A DNA stretch of 64,000 bases from Eudorina sp. 2006-703-Eu-15 (lineage: Eukaryota > Chlorophyta > Chlorophyceae > Chlamydomonadales > Volvocaceae), in NCBI GenBank assembly GCA_003117195.1, contig BDSI01000190.1, positions 1 through 64,000 on the forward strand, read 5' to 3'. This document shows positions 11,097 to 20,850 of this stretch, one piece after another (the stretch's first letter is position 1; every line of letters begins with the position of its first letter). The notes under the pieces were generated by a model. It was not told the origin of the DNA and did not search any database. It worked only from the letters and a program-made list of their open reading frames with translations. Position numbers and translations under genes: made by a program.

Positions 11097-13258
11097 TTTT
11101 TTTTTTTTCTGAGAGGGACGTTACAAGGACAAAGGGACGGAAGCAGACCAAGCAGCAAGCCGGGAAGAAGGCCAGACGGCAAGCAAAGACCACCACACCG
11201 CAACCGAGCCCCAGAGGCACCAACCAGAAGGAAAGGGAACCAAGCAACGCCAACCTCACAGACAGGACGGGGACAGGGACAGGGCGGCAGAGGGAGAGAA
11301 AAGCTCCCAAAGCGGCAAAACGGCACAACAAGGCCGCACCTCCTACTCCAGGCCACCAGGCGAGACGGAAGGCCAAAGACGACCCACCCACCAACAAACA
11401 ACAAAAAGCAAAAAAAAGAAAAGAAAAAACAGCTACAAAACCAGAACACAGCAACGAGGCAAACACCACCCAAAGAAGCAGGGCAACACCCAACTGCAGC
11501 AGCCACAGAAGACACAAAGCAAACAACGGAAGCAACAACCTGCAGCAGCCCCAGAGAACACCGGAACTCTCAACAGAAGGAGACACACCAGACCGCCCAA
11601 CAGAAGGAACCCAAACCCCCCACCCCCCAAAAACAGACCCCCCAGGCTCGCACGAACCCAAAAGCACCGAGGTGCCGCCCAAGGCACAGGAGGCCAGGGC
11701 ACGAGCACACCAAGGTACCAAGCACGTCACGGCCGAACCCGGGTGCCGCTCGGTAGGGTCTCGAGCACGAGCACACCGCAGGGCCGCACAACAGGGTGCC
11801 GCTCCACCAGCCACGCCAACAGACGCCGGCCCGGCAGAGCACGAGCACGCCACGAGCAAGGGAAACGTCCAGGGCTGGTACCCTGCGGGGCGCAGCAAAC
11901 AGGCACACCCCTCCCTCGCCAACCCAACCCTGGAGGCCCTCACCCCTACAACCCTGGCCCCCTAGACCCCAGCACCCTCGAGGCCCCCCACAAAGCCGAA
12001 CTGAAACCCCCTTTCACTACTGCCCTACACAAACCGGAAGCGGCTCACACAACAAAACCCCCCTGAGCTGGGCTGAGCTGATGCTGATGCTGTAGCTGTA
12101 GCTGCGAGCTGAAACTAATCTGACATTACTGCGGCGGCAGCCTGTGGGGCTGGCACAGGGTGGGCCAGGGACAGATGGACCCGCAGCCTGGGTGCCTGCC
12201 CTTCGGCACGCTCGACAGAGCACAGGACACCTTCATGCGCCCATGAGGCTTCGAAGGCGTCCAGCGGAGCTGTCTTCAGCTGGGCGGTGATGTGAGAGAG
12301 TGGCAACCCAGCCATGGTGTCGTCGGGCAACGCTGCCATCCGGAAATGCGCCCACATGAGCCGTTGGAGCTCGCTGACCACCTGGGTGACGACCGCTTCG
12401 GAGGGGCAGGGCGCGGTGTCAGCGGCTTGGTGGTGGCACCAGACGGCCCACAGCCAGGTGGCCCGAAGGGCGGTCCAGAGGGTTTGCAGGCCCGGGCTGG
12501 GAGGGTACTGGCCCCAGGCGGCGGCCCAGTCTCCCAGCAGCAGTTCAACGCTCATCATTGGGGGGCCGGGCCCCCCGGTGATGGCCCCCCAGAGAGCCAC
12601 CAGCCACTCACGAGCACCCTGGTACGCCGGGCAGGCCACAAAGATGTGGGTCAAGCTGTCCACGCACAGTTCTGGCCGCCATCGCCGCGGCTGCTGCTGC
12701 TGTGGCTGCTGCTGTGGCTGTTGGCAGGGTGGGTGGCTGCAGGCGGCGCGGTCCGGCCGGCCTTTGGTTGCGAGGTACAGGCCGCACGGGAGCCGTGCAT
12801 GCTGTAGACGCCACACCAGGGCCTTGGCCCGGTTGCTGGCCGGGCTGTCCCACAGCCGCTGCCAGGTCTTGTGCTTCTGGGCCGCCGTGGGTGCACCCAA
12901 GCCCGGCGGGTCTGGCGGTTCAGGCGGGTCAGGTGTGTCCGGCAGGTCAGGTGGGTCCGGCGGGGCGGGTGGGTCCACGGGGGCCAGCTGATCGGGTAGG
13001 TCCGGCGGGCTCCATTGCAGCGGCCCTGCAGGGGGGTGGTTGATGAAGGTAGATGGCCCAGCTGTCGAGGGGCCTGCCCCTGGGTCCCCCCGGCTGCGAG
13101 GACGCCGCTGAGTTGCCGGCAGCTGAGTGACACTGGCTGTGAACGGGGAGAGTGGGTTGCAACGTGGCCGCATCCAGGCTGCAGGCTGGACTGGGTGCAT
13201 CCTGAACCAGCTGCTATGGCTGGGGGCCCGATTGGCTGCATGCTGCCGTCTCCATTCC
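11097..13258 (-). mobile_element. LINE tandem unit 3
   Basis: T(14) from 11097, UTR to 12114, ORF2 12115-13258; 2162 bp. No nested insertion. It is absent from duplicated copy 2, which has two full units instead of three, as expected from unequal exchange between units. Confidence 0.9.
12115..13258 (-). pseudogene. LINE ORF2 C-terminal region, unit 3 (frame open)
   Basis: Open without interruption for this whole stretch. In order: the ALTVLEEEW-side N-terminal edge, a proline/aspartate repeat (PPDPPDLPD), the RLWDSPASNRAKALVWRL helix, a Cys-rich segment, poly-Gln, LTHIFVACPAYQGA, and a Trp-rich C-terminus with the stop at 12115. It serves as a reference for frameshifts in the other copies. 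5'-truncated, so it is not a functional gene. Confidence 0.75.
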
Positions 13259-14174
13259 TTTTTTTTTTTTCTGAGAGGGACGTTACAAGGACAAAGGGAC
13301 GGAAGCAGACCAAGCAGCAAGCCGGGAAGAAGGCCAGACGGCAAGCAAAGACCACCACACCGCAACCGAGCCCCAGAGGCACCAACCAGAAGGAAAGGGA
13401 ACCAAGCAACGCCAACCTCACAGACAGGACGGGGACAGGGACAGGGCGGCAGAGGGAGAGAAAAGCTCCCAAAGCGGCAAAACGGCACAACAAGGCCGCA
13501 CCTCCTACTCCAGGCCACCAGGCGAGACGGAAGGCCAAAGACGACCCACCCACCAACAAACAACAAAAAGCAAAAAAAAGAAAAGAAAAAACAGCTACAA
13601 AACCAGAACACAGCAACGAGGCAAACACCACCCAAAGAAGCAGGGCAACACCCAACTGCAGCAGCCACAGAAGACACAAAGCAAACAACGGAAGCAACAA
13701 CCTGCAGCAGCCCCAGAGAACACCGGAACTCTCAACAGAAGGAGACACACCAGACCGCCCAACAGAAGGAACCCAAACCCCCACCCCCCAAAAACAGACC
13801 CCCAGGCTCGCACGAACCCAAAAGCACCGAGGTGCCGCCCAAGGCACAGGAGGCCAGGGCACGAGCACACCAAGGCGCCAAGCACGTCACGGCTGAACCC
13901 GGGTGCCGCTCGGTAGGGTCTCGAGCACGAGCACACCGCAGGGCCGCACAACAGGGCGCCGCTCCACCAGCCACGCCAACAGACGCCGGCCCGGCAGAGC
14001 ACGAGCACGCCACGAGCAAGGGAAACGTCCAGGGCTGGTACCCTGCGGGGCGCAGCAAGCAGGCACACCCCTCCCTCTCCAACCCAACCCTGGAGGCCCT
14101 CACCCCTACAACACTGGGCCCCCTAGACCCCAGCACTCTCGAGGCCCCCCCACAAAGCCCCTCTGAAACCCCGT
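13259..14174 (-). mobile_element. LINE 3' UTR, truncated fourth unit
   Basis: T tract from 13259, then UTR up to TGAAACCCC, where it jumps to ORF2 sequence (GACCGTGAGTGCAC). In an unbroken ORF2 that sequence follows CTCCATTCCTCCTCCAG, so this is the original insertion that set the array's junction; its far side lost a few ORF2 bases. Confidence 0.8.
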
Positions 14175-14270
14175 GACCGTGAGTGCACTGCGATTACCCG
14201 GGAGTGTAGGCCACGCAGCGGGCGTCAGGGGTCCTGGGCCGTGGTCGCCCAAAGCCAGGCGTGCAGCTGT
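14175..14270 (-). pseudogene. LINE ORF2 fragment (host of nested insertions)
   Basis: Encodes part of ORF2 upstream of the region seen in units 1-3 (LALGDHGPGPLTPAAWPTLPG side). It continues at 15259-15302 after the LINE nested at 14271-15258. The broken ORF2 carries the target duplication AGCTGTG on both sides. Confidence 0.75.
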
Positions 14271-15258
14271 GCTTGGCGCCTTGGTGTGCTCATGCCCTGG
14301 CCTCCTGTGCCTTGGGCGGCACCTCGGTGCTTTTGGGTTCGTGCGAGCCTGGGGGGTCTGTTTTTGGGGGTGGGGGTTTGGGTTCCTTCTGTTGGGCGGT
14401 CTGGTGTGTCTCCTTCTGTTGAGAGTTCCGGTGTTCTCTGGGGCTGCTGCAGGTTGTTGCTTCCGTTGTTTGCTTTGTGTCTTCTGTGGCTGCTGCAGTT
14501 GGGTGTTGCCCTGCTTCTTTGGGTAGTGTTTTGCCTCGTTGCTGTGTTCTGGTTTTGTAGCTGTTTTTTCTTTTCTTTTTTTTTGTTTTTTGTTGTTTGT
14601 TGGTGGGTGGGTCGTCTTTGGCCTTCCGTCTCGCCTGGTGGCCTGGAGTAGGAGGTGCGGCCTTGTTGTGCCGTTTTGCCGCTTTGGGAGCTTTTCTTTT
14701 TTTTTTTTTTTTCTGAGAGGGACGTTACAAGGACAAAGGGACGGAAGCAGACCAAGCAGCAAGCCGGGAAGAAGGCCAGACGGCAAGCAAAGACCACCAC
14801 ACCGCAACCGAGCCCCAGAGGCACCAACCAGAAGGAAAGGGAACCAAGCAACGCCAAACTCACAGACAGGACGGGGACAGGGACAGGGCGGCAGAGGGAG
14901 AGAAAAGCTCCCAAAGCGGCAAAACGGCACAACAAGGCCGCACCTCCTACTCCAGGCCAACAGGCGAGACGGAAGGCCAAAGACGACCCACCCACCAACA
15001 AACAACAAAAGACAAAAAAAAAGAAAAGAAAAACAGCTACAAAACAGCTTTTCTCTCCCTCTGCCGCCCTGTCCCTGTCCCCGTCCTGTCTGTGAGGTTG
15101 GCGTTGCTTGGTTCCCTTTCCTTCTGGTTGGTGCCTCTGGGGCTCGGTTGCGGTGTGGTGGTCTTTGCTTGCCGTCTGGCCTTCTTCCCGGCTTGCTGCT
15201 TGGTCTGCTTCCGTCCCTTTGTCCTTGTAACGTCCCTCTCAGAAAAAAAAAAAAAAAA
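14271..15258 (+). mobile_element. LINE 3' UTR copy with target duplication AGCTGTG
   Basis: Plus-strand UTR from GCTTGGCGCC to CCCTCTCAG plus an A(16) tail, flanked by AGCTGTG at 14265-14271 and 15258-15264. It is itself interrupted by a minus-strand LINE at 14698-15045, giving three nesting levels (ORF2 copy, plus copy, minus copy). Confidence 0.92.
14698..15045 (-). mobile_element. LINE 3' UTR copy, innermost nest, 9-bp duplication
   Basis: T(15-16) then CTGAGAGGGACG. It ends in the A-rich stretch near 15040 and is flanked by AGCTTTTCT at 14689-14697 and 15046-15054. This perfect 9-bp duplication shows retrotransposition rather than recombination. Confidence 0.93.
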
Positions 15259-15302
15259 GCTGTGAGACGGCGGCGGGTTTCGCACACTGTGTAGTGTACC
15301 AG
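15259..15302 (-). pseudogene. LINE ORF2 fragment, continuation
   Basis: Encodes the VHYTVCETRRRLTA block of ORF2 in reverse. It ends at TGTAGTGTACCAG, where the sequence changes to the DIRS-like element. Confidence 0.7.
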
Positions 15303-15786
15303 GGTCTGCCTCACTCGATGATGGGCTGACCGCTGACATTGATGACCGCTTAGGTTCTCGTGGCAGGGGTCTTGAAAATATCGGGTTGGGTGGTCGGGGG
15401 CCGGATCCGACCACCGGGTCAGTGGGAGGCGAAGATCTGTCCGCGTCGGGGCTAAAAAAAAAACCCTACGGCATGGTAAGTCCTCTTTGGCCACCCCCTC
15501 CGACTGGGACTATTTTACCCTTGAGGTGATGCTGCTACGCAGAGTCTGCGGTGGGTGGCGCGAGGATCACGCTCCATAGACGAGGCGGGATCAGTTTCGG
15601 CGGGTCCCGCCGAAGCGGGGAGTGGGAGCCCGCTTGTTGGGGGCCCACAGGTAACAAAGCCCGGGCCACGCTGACCTCACGGCATTCCGAGGAAGTTCGA
15701 CCCCCTTTTATTTTTTTACCCCTTGTAACCCTGCATCCTGGGGACTGCAGGTGGTCTCCAGATTCGGGGATCTACGGATCTCCCGA
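15303..15786. mobile_element. DIRS/Kangaroo-like element, noncoding left part
   Basis: Non-LINE sequence upstream of the small open frame at 15787. It contains a perfect 9-bp inverted repeat TTCGGCGGG-T-CCCGCCGAA at 15596-15614 and an imperfect one, ATTCGGGGATC/GATCTCCCGAAT, at about 15761-15788. Such complementary segments are expected in tyrosine-recombinase retroelements, but I cannot define the element's ends. Confidence 0.45.
15596..15614. repeat. Perfect 9-bp inverted repeat with 1-nt loop
   Basis: TTCGGCGGG T CCCGCCGAA. It lies in the DIRS-like element about 170 bp before the small open frame, and could be part of a terminal or internal complementary region or a hairpin in the transcript. 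Confidence 0.7.
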
Positions 15787-16593
15787 ATGGAGCAGGTCCA
15801 GGTGTCCCCGGTGTCTGTTCCCGACCCTGGCAGCTTTTCGCGGGGTCTGCTCAGAGCCCAGGCCGTGATGGACCAAGCGTTGGCGGTAGAGACCGTCAGG
15901 GGTCAAGACAAGGCAGCCGCGGAGTTCATGGCGTGGGCCAAAAGTGTTTGCCTCGTTGCTGTGTTCTGATTTTGTAGCCGTTTTTCTTTTCTTTTTTTGT
16001 TTTTGTTGTTTGTTGGTGGGTGGGTCGTCTTTGGCCTTCCGTCTCGCCTGGTGGCCTGGAGTAGGAGGTGCGGCCTTGTTGTGCCGTTTTGCCGCTTTGG
16101 GAGCTTTTCTCTCCCTCTGTCGCCCTGTCCCTGTCCCCGTCCTGTCTGTGAGTTTGGCGTTGCTTGGTTCCCTTTCCTTCTGGTTGGTGCCTCTGGGGCT
16201 CGGTTGCGGTTTTTTTTGTTTTTTTTTTCTGGTGGTGGTCTTCGCTTGCCGTCTGGCCTTCTTCCCGGCTTGCTGCTTGGTCTGCTTCCGTCCCTTTGTC
16301 CTTGTAACGTCCCTCTCAGAAAAAAAAAAAAACAAAGCGAGGCGCGCGAGCTATGGCTACGCCTAGACGGTTGGCTGGGCGAACTCCTGGGAGCCCCAAG
16401 CCCGCAGTTCTTCTACTGCGCAGCCGTGCTGACGGAGCAAGGGCCCAGCTGGGACCCAAAGCTGATGGAGATCCAACCGCGCCCGTCGCCCGAGGACGAC
16501 GGCCTGTCGGCGGGCCTGCAAAGCGACACCCCCCAGGAGGGGTTCGAGTGGTTGTTCGATTATGAGCTCCCTGACGGGGAGGGCGAAATCTGA
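15787..16593 (+). pseudogene. Small acidic protein of the DIRS-like element, split by a LINE
   Basis: Begins MEQVQVSPVSVPDPGSF and ends YELPDGEGEI with a TGA at 16591-16593. The frame runs 15787-15943, is interrupted by the LINE at 15944-16332, and resumes in the same frame at 16334, giving about 138 residues. An Arg/Leu-rich helix (ARELWLRLDGWLGELLG) precedes an acidic tail. I do not recognise the family; by position it may be the gag-like or accessory ORF of the element. Duplicated at 34632-35437 with the same LINE. Confidence 0.5.
15944..16332 (+). mobile_element. LINE 3' UTR end inserted in the small ORF
   Basis: Begins at GTGTTTGCCTCG and runs to CCCTCTCAG A(13). CAAAG-like bases occur on both sides (15939-15944, 16333-16337). 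Within it, at about 16209-16231, a T-tract plus CTG replaces GTG of the UTR, which looks like a tail-only insertion of the same family. Confidence 0.88.
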
Positions 16594-17045
16594 AGGGCCC
16601 GAGCTACAGAGAGAGGCTGCGGGGCAGTGTGAGTCGGGCTGCGGCGAATGTAGCTAGGGTACGGGTAGACCTGGCGTTTGCGGGCGCTACGCCAAACTCA
16701 CGTCAGTCCGAGTACGGCGGGAGTGATTCAACTTCAGGAGTGAACGATATTGAATTGCTCGGCCTCTGCAGTACCCCGCGTACGACCCGGCAGACGATTT
16801 AAACCAGGGGGCGCCATCGGTAGAGACTTTTCGCGGATTTAGATATATCTTACATTGGAGCTTGAAGGTCCGCCATCAGCTCGTAACTAGAGACGCCGCG
16901 AAAAAACCCACCCCCCCGCCCATTTCGCGGCGGCGGAAGCCGTGTGGATTGGAATACCACGTGTAACACCTTCTCATTCGTCCGACACCGGGCCAACCCG
17001 CCGTACGAGACACCCCAGGACTTCCCCCCCCGTCCTTAACCTACA
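16594..17045. other. Noncoding spacer between the convergent ORFs of the DIRS-like element
   Basis: No open frame with recognisable content between the plus-strand small ORF and the minus-strand recombinase. AT content rises near 16835-16850 (GATATATCTTACATT). Presumed part of the same element because it lies between its two reading frames in both duplicated copies. Confidence 0.4.
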
Positions 17046-17904
17046 TCACCCCAGCTTCGCCTTAGAGCCCCCACGGCCCGGTAAGTGGCGGGTCGGGTCG
17101 ACGTACCGGGCCAGAATCGATGAGCTCTGTATCTGCCCCAAGCTCTTAAGATCGGCCTCCCCTAGCCCTCGTTTCACCCCGGCCTGCAACGCCCCGCGCC
17201 TGAAACTATGACTAGTTTCGTCAGAATACAACTCCGACTTCCGCAAGTGGGTCTTGACCCGAGCACCCAACGCGGCACTGCTCAACGGTTCCTCTTTGAA
17301 TCCGCGATCCGCGGCCAGAGGCCGGAACAAGAACCGGTTCACAGAGTACCGCCGCGCGTCGGGTTGGCTAGAACGCCACACGTAATAGGCGAAGGTCCGG
17401 GGAAAACACCTCTCAGGATTCGCCGCGTTTTTTTTTTTTTTTTTTTTTTCTGAAGGAACCAGGACTCGGGACGGGGTGCCTTTCTTTATGTTGTCTGGCG
17501 GTCCTCTGATGCTGCCACTACTCCACGAGCGGCTAGCGGGCCGGGCTTCTGGGCGTCTCCACAGGCCAGCTGGATGACTTAGGATGGGTGAGAGTCTTGT
17601 AAACCTCCAGACGGGACAGGGACGGGTGGGCACCCTCCTTCTCGTCACACCCCTGACAACTTGCCAGTGGCTGGGGTCGATCCGCGTTGCTGTCCAAGAA
17701 CACCGCGGGGGCCCGCTGTGTGCGGAAGGTCTTAGTGCCATGGGCCCGCACACACAAACGAATCGACTCCCCATCGGCCCACTCAGCGGGGGTTTCAAGG
17801 GCAACCGGCGATCGACCTCCTCGGGCTTTTCCGGGTCGCAGAAATCCCCTACCTCCAGCTTGCCGGTGTCGAAGCCACGGAAGGCTGTCTGAAACATGAA
17901 CTGG
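17046..17904 (-). pseudogene. Tyrosine recombinase of a DIRS/Kangaroo-like retroelement, split by a SINE
   Basis: Read on the minus strand: TAFRGFDTGKLEVGDF (about 17845-17890) holds the first catalytic Arg box. After the SINE (17428-17683) come FAYYVWRSSQ, LRKSELYSDETSHSFRRG (HxxR box, about 17185-17240) and ILARYVDPTRHL with the candidate nucleophilic Tyr (about 17080-17115), then the stop at 17046. A frameshift lies near 17795-17820, because the following HGTKTFRTQRAP segment is in another frame. R, HxxR and Y in this order fit the DIRS-type tyrosine recombinase. Its orientation opposite to the neighbouring ORF recalls Volvox Kangaroo. Inactive as it stands. Confidence 0.72.
17428..17683 (-). 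mobile_element. SINE-like retroposon in the recombinase gene
   Basis: T(22) at 17428-17449, then CTGAAGGAACCAGG. 5'-truncated at GGGGTCGATCC. The recombinase sequence resumes at GCGTTGCTG; CGCG(T) is shared by both flanks. Confidence 0.87.
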
Positions 17905-17907
17905 ACA

Positions 17908-18297
17908 CAAAGCCCTGTTTCTTTGGGTAGTGTTTGCCTCGTTGCTGTGTTCTGGTTTTGTAGCCGTTTTTCTTTTCTTTTTTTGTTTTTGTTGTTTGTT
18001 GGTGGGTGGGTCGTCTTTGGCCTTCCGTCTCGCCTGGTGGCCTGGAGTAGGAGGTGCGGCCTTGTTGTGCCGTTTTGCCGCTTTGGGAGCTTTTCTCTCC
18101 CTCTGCCGCCCTGTCCCTGTCCCCGTCCTGTCTGTGAGGTTGGCGTTGCTTGGTTCCCTTTCCTTCTGGTTGGTGCCTCTGGGGCTCGGTTGCGGTGTGG
18201 TGGTCTTTGCTTGCCGTCTGGCCTTCTTCCCGGCTTGCTGCTTGGTCTGCTTCCGTCCCTTTGTCCTTGTAACGTCCCTCTCAGAAAAAAAAATAAA
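17908..18297 (+). mobile_element. LINE 3' UTR end copy
   Basis: Starts near TTTCTTTGGGTAGTG, directly after the recombinase fragment, and ends CCCTCTCAG followed by A(9)T and more A. It abuts a minus-strand UTR scrap (18298-18338). Confidence 0.85.
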
Positions 18298-20233
18298 AAA
18301 ACCCAACCCCCCAACCCCCAAAAACACAACCCCCAGGCTTTTTATTTTTTTTTTTCTGAGAGGGACGTTACAAGGACAAAGGGACGGAAGCAGACCAAGC
18401 AGCAAGCCGGGAAGAAGGCCAGACGGCAAGCAAAGACCACCACACCGCAACCGAGCCCAGAGGCACCAACCAGAAGGAAAGGGAACCAAGCAACGCCAAC
18501 CTCACAGACAGGACGGGGACAGGGACAGGGCGGCAGAGGGAGAGAAAAAGCTCCCAATGCGGCAAAACGGCACAACAAGGCCGCACCTCCTACTCCAGGC
18601 CACCAGGCGAGACGGAAGGCCAAAGACGACCCACCCACCAACAAACAACAAAAACAAAAAAAGAAAAGAAAAACGGCTACAAAACCAGAACACAGCAACG
18701 AGGCAAAACACTACCCAAAGAAGCAGGGCAACACCCAACTGCAGCAGCCACAGAAGACACAAAGCAAACAACGGAAGCAACAAACCTGCAGCAGCCCAAG
18801 GGAACACCGGAACTCCCAAACAGAAGGGGACACACCAGACCGCCCAACAGAAGGAACCCAACCCCCCACCCCCCAAAGACACACCCCCCAGGCTCGCACG
18901 AACCCAAAAGCACCGAGGTGCCGCCCAAGGCACAGGAGGCCAGGGCACGAGCACACCAAGGTACCAAGCACGTCACGGCCAAACCCGGGTGCCGCTCGGT
19001 AGGGTCTCGAGCACGAGCACACCGCAGGGCCGCACAACAGGGCGCCGCTCCACCAGCCACGCCAACAGATGCCGCCCCGGCAGAGCACGAGCACGCCACG
19101 AGCAAGGGAAACGTCCAGGGCTGGTACCCTGCGGGGCGCAGCAAGCAGGCACACCCCTCCCTCTCCAACCCAACCCTGGAGGCCCTCACCCCTACAACAC
19201 TGGCCCCCCTAGACCCCAGCACTCTCGAGGCCCCCCCACAAAGCCCCTCTGAAACGCCCTTTCACTACTGCCCTACACAAACCGGAAGCGGCTCACACAA
19301 CAAAACCCCCCTGAGCTGGGCTGAGCTGATGCTGTAGCTTTAGCTGCGAGCTGAAAACTAATCTGACATTACTGCGGCGGCAGCCTGTGGGGTGGGCCAG
19401 GGACAGATGGACCCGCAGCCTGGGTGCCTGCCCTTCGGCACGCTCGACAGAGCACAGGACACCTTCATGCGCCCATGAGGCTTCGAAAGCGTCCAGCGGA
19501 GCTGTCTTCAGCTGGGCGGTGATGTGAGAGAGTGGCAACCCAGCCATGGTGTCGTCGGGCAACGCTGCCATCCGGAAATGCGCCCACATGAGCCGTTGGA
19601 GCTCGCTGACCACCTGGGTGACGACCGCGTTGGAGGGGCAGGGCGCGGTGTCAGCGGCTTGGTGGTGGCACCAGACGGCCCACAGCCAGGTGGCCCGAAG
19701 GGCGGTCCAGAGGGTTTGCAGGCCCGGGCTGGGAGGGTACTGGCCCCAGGCGGCGGCCCAGTCTCCCAGCAGCAGTTCAACGCTCATCATTGGGGGGCCG
19801 GGCCCCCGGTGATGGCCCCCCAGAGAGCCACCAGCCACTCACGAGCACCCTGGTACGCCGGGCAGGCCACAAAGATGTGGGTCAAGCTGTCCACGCAAGG
19901 TTCTTGCCGCCATCGCCGCGGCTGCTGCTGCTGTGGCTGCTGCTGTGGCTGTTGGCAGGGTGGGTGGCTGCAGGCGGCGCGGTCCGGCCGGCCTTTGGTT
20001 GCGAGGTACAGGCCGCACGGGAGCCGTGCATGCTGCAGACGCCACACCAGGGCCTTGGCCCGGTTGCTGGCCGGGCTGTCCCACAGCCGCTGCCAGGTCT
20101 TGTGCTTCTGGGCCGCCGTGGGTGCACCCAAGCCCGGCGGGTCTGGCGGTTCAGGCGGGTCAGGTGTGTCCGGCAGGTCAGGTGGGTCCGGCGGGGCGGG
20201 TGGGTCCACGGGGGCCAGCTGATCTGGCAGGTC

Positions 20234-20277
20234 CCCGTCCCGAGTCCTGGTTCCTTCAGAAAAAAAAAAAAAAAAAA
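20234..20277 (+). mobile_element. SINE 3' tip only, 6-bp duplication
   Basis: Only the last 26 bp of the SINE (CCCCGTCCCGAGTCCTGG...CTTCAG) plus A(18), flanked by AGGTCC at 20229-20234 and 20277-20282. An extreme 5' truncation inside LINE ORF2. Confidence 0.9.
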
Positions 20278-20411
20278 GGTCCGGCGGGCTCCCTTGCAGC
20301 GGCCCTGCGGGGGGGTGGTTGATGAAGGTAGATGGCCCAGCTGTCGAGGGGCCTGCCCCTGGGTCCCCCCGCTGTAAGGACGCCGCTGAGTTGCCGGCAG
20401 CTGAGTGACAC

Positions 20412-20421
20412 TTTTTTTTTT
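20412..20421 (-). mobile_element. Tail-only insertion, T(10)
   Basis: T(10) splits GTGACAC/CACACTGGCTG of ORF2, with ACAC repeated on both sides. It looks like reverse transcription that stopped within the poly(A). Also present at 39253 and 44277. Confidence 0.7.
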
Positions 20422-20692
20422 CACACTGGCTGTGAACGAGGAGAGTGGGTTGCAACGTGGCCGCATCCAGGCTGCAGGCTGGACTGGGTGCATCCTGAAC
20501 CAGCTGCTACGGCTGGGGGCCCGATTGGCTGCATGCTGCCGCCTCCATTCCTCCTCCAGGACCGTGAGTGCACTGCAATTACCCGGGAGTGTAGGCCACG
20601 CAGCGGGCGTCAGGGGTCCTGGGCCATGGTCTCCCAAAGCCAGGCGTGCAGCTGTGAGACGGCGGCGGGTTTCGCACACTGTGTAGTGTAGT

Positions 20693-20850
20693 GACTCTCA
20701 CCCATCCTAAGTCATCCAGCTGGCCTGTGGAGACGCCCAGAAGCCCGGCCTGCTAGCCGCTCGTGGAGTAGTGGCAGCATCAGCGGACCGCCAGACAACA
20801 TACAGAAAGGCACCCCGTCCCGAGTCCTGGTTCCTTCAGAAAAAAAAAAA
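20693..20850 (+). mobile_element. SINE copy, 5'-truncated
   Basis: From GACTCTCACCCATCC to CTTCAG A(11). The two flanks are different parts of LINE ORF2 (VCETRRRL side and MMSVELLL side), so the insertion now sits at a recombination join rather than a simple target site. Confidence 0.85.

Larger units (their letters stand above)
18298..20690 (-). mobile_element. LINE copy (UTR plus ORF2 C-terminus) with small insertions
   Basis: A short UTR scrap (CCCAACCCCCCAACCCCC) at 18298-18338, then T-rich tract 18339-18355, UTR 18356-19357 and ORF2 19358-20690. Carries a SINE tip at 20234 and a T-only insertion at 20412. Confidence 0.88.
19358..20690 (-). pseudogene. LINE ORF2 C-terminal region
   Basis: Same ORF2 region as the tandem units, extended upstream to VCETRRRLTA. 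The LTHIFVACPA block is intact. An 11-bp deletion near 19391 removes part of the C-terminal PVPAP segment, and the retroposed tails at 20234 and 20412 interrupt the frame. Confidence 0.7.

Noticed and set aside
15551..15868. Alternative frame 15551-15868 in the DIRS-like element
   Set aside because: It overlaps the better-supported frame starting at 15787 and has no counterpart beyond the LINE insertion.
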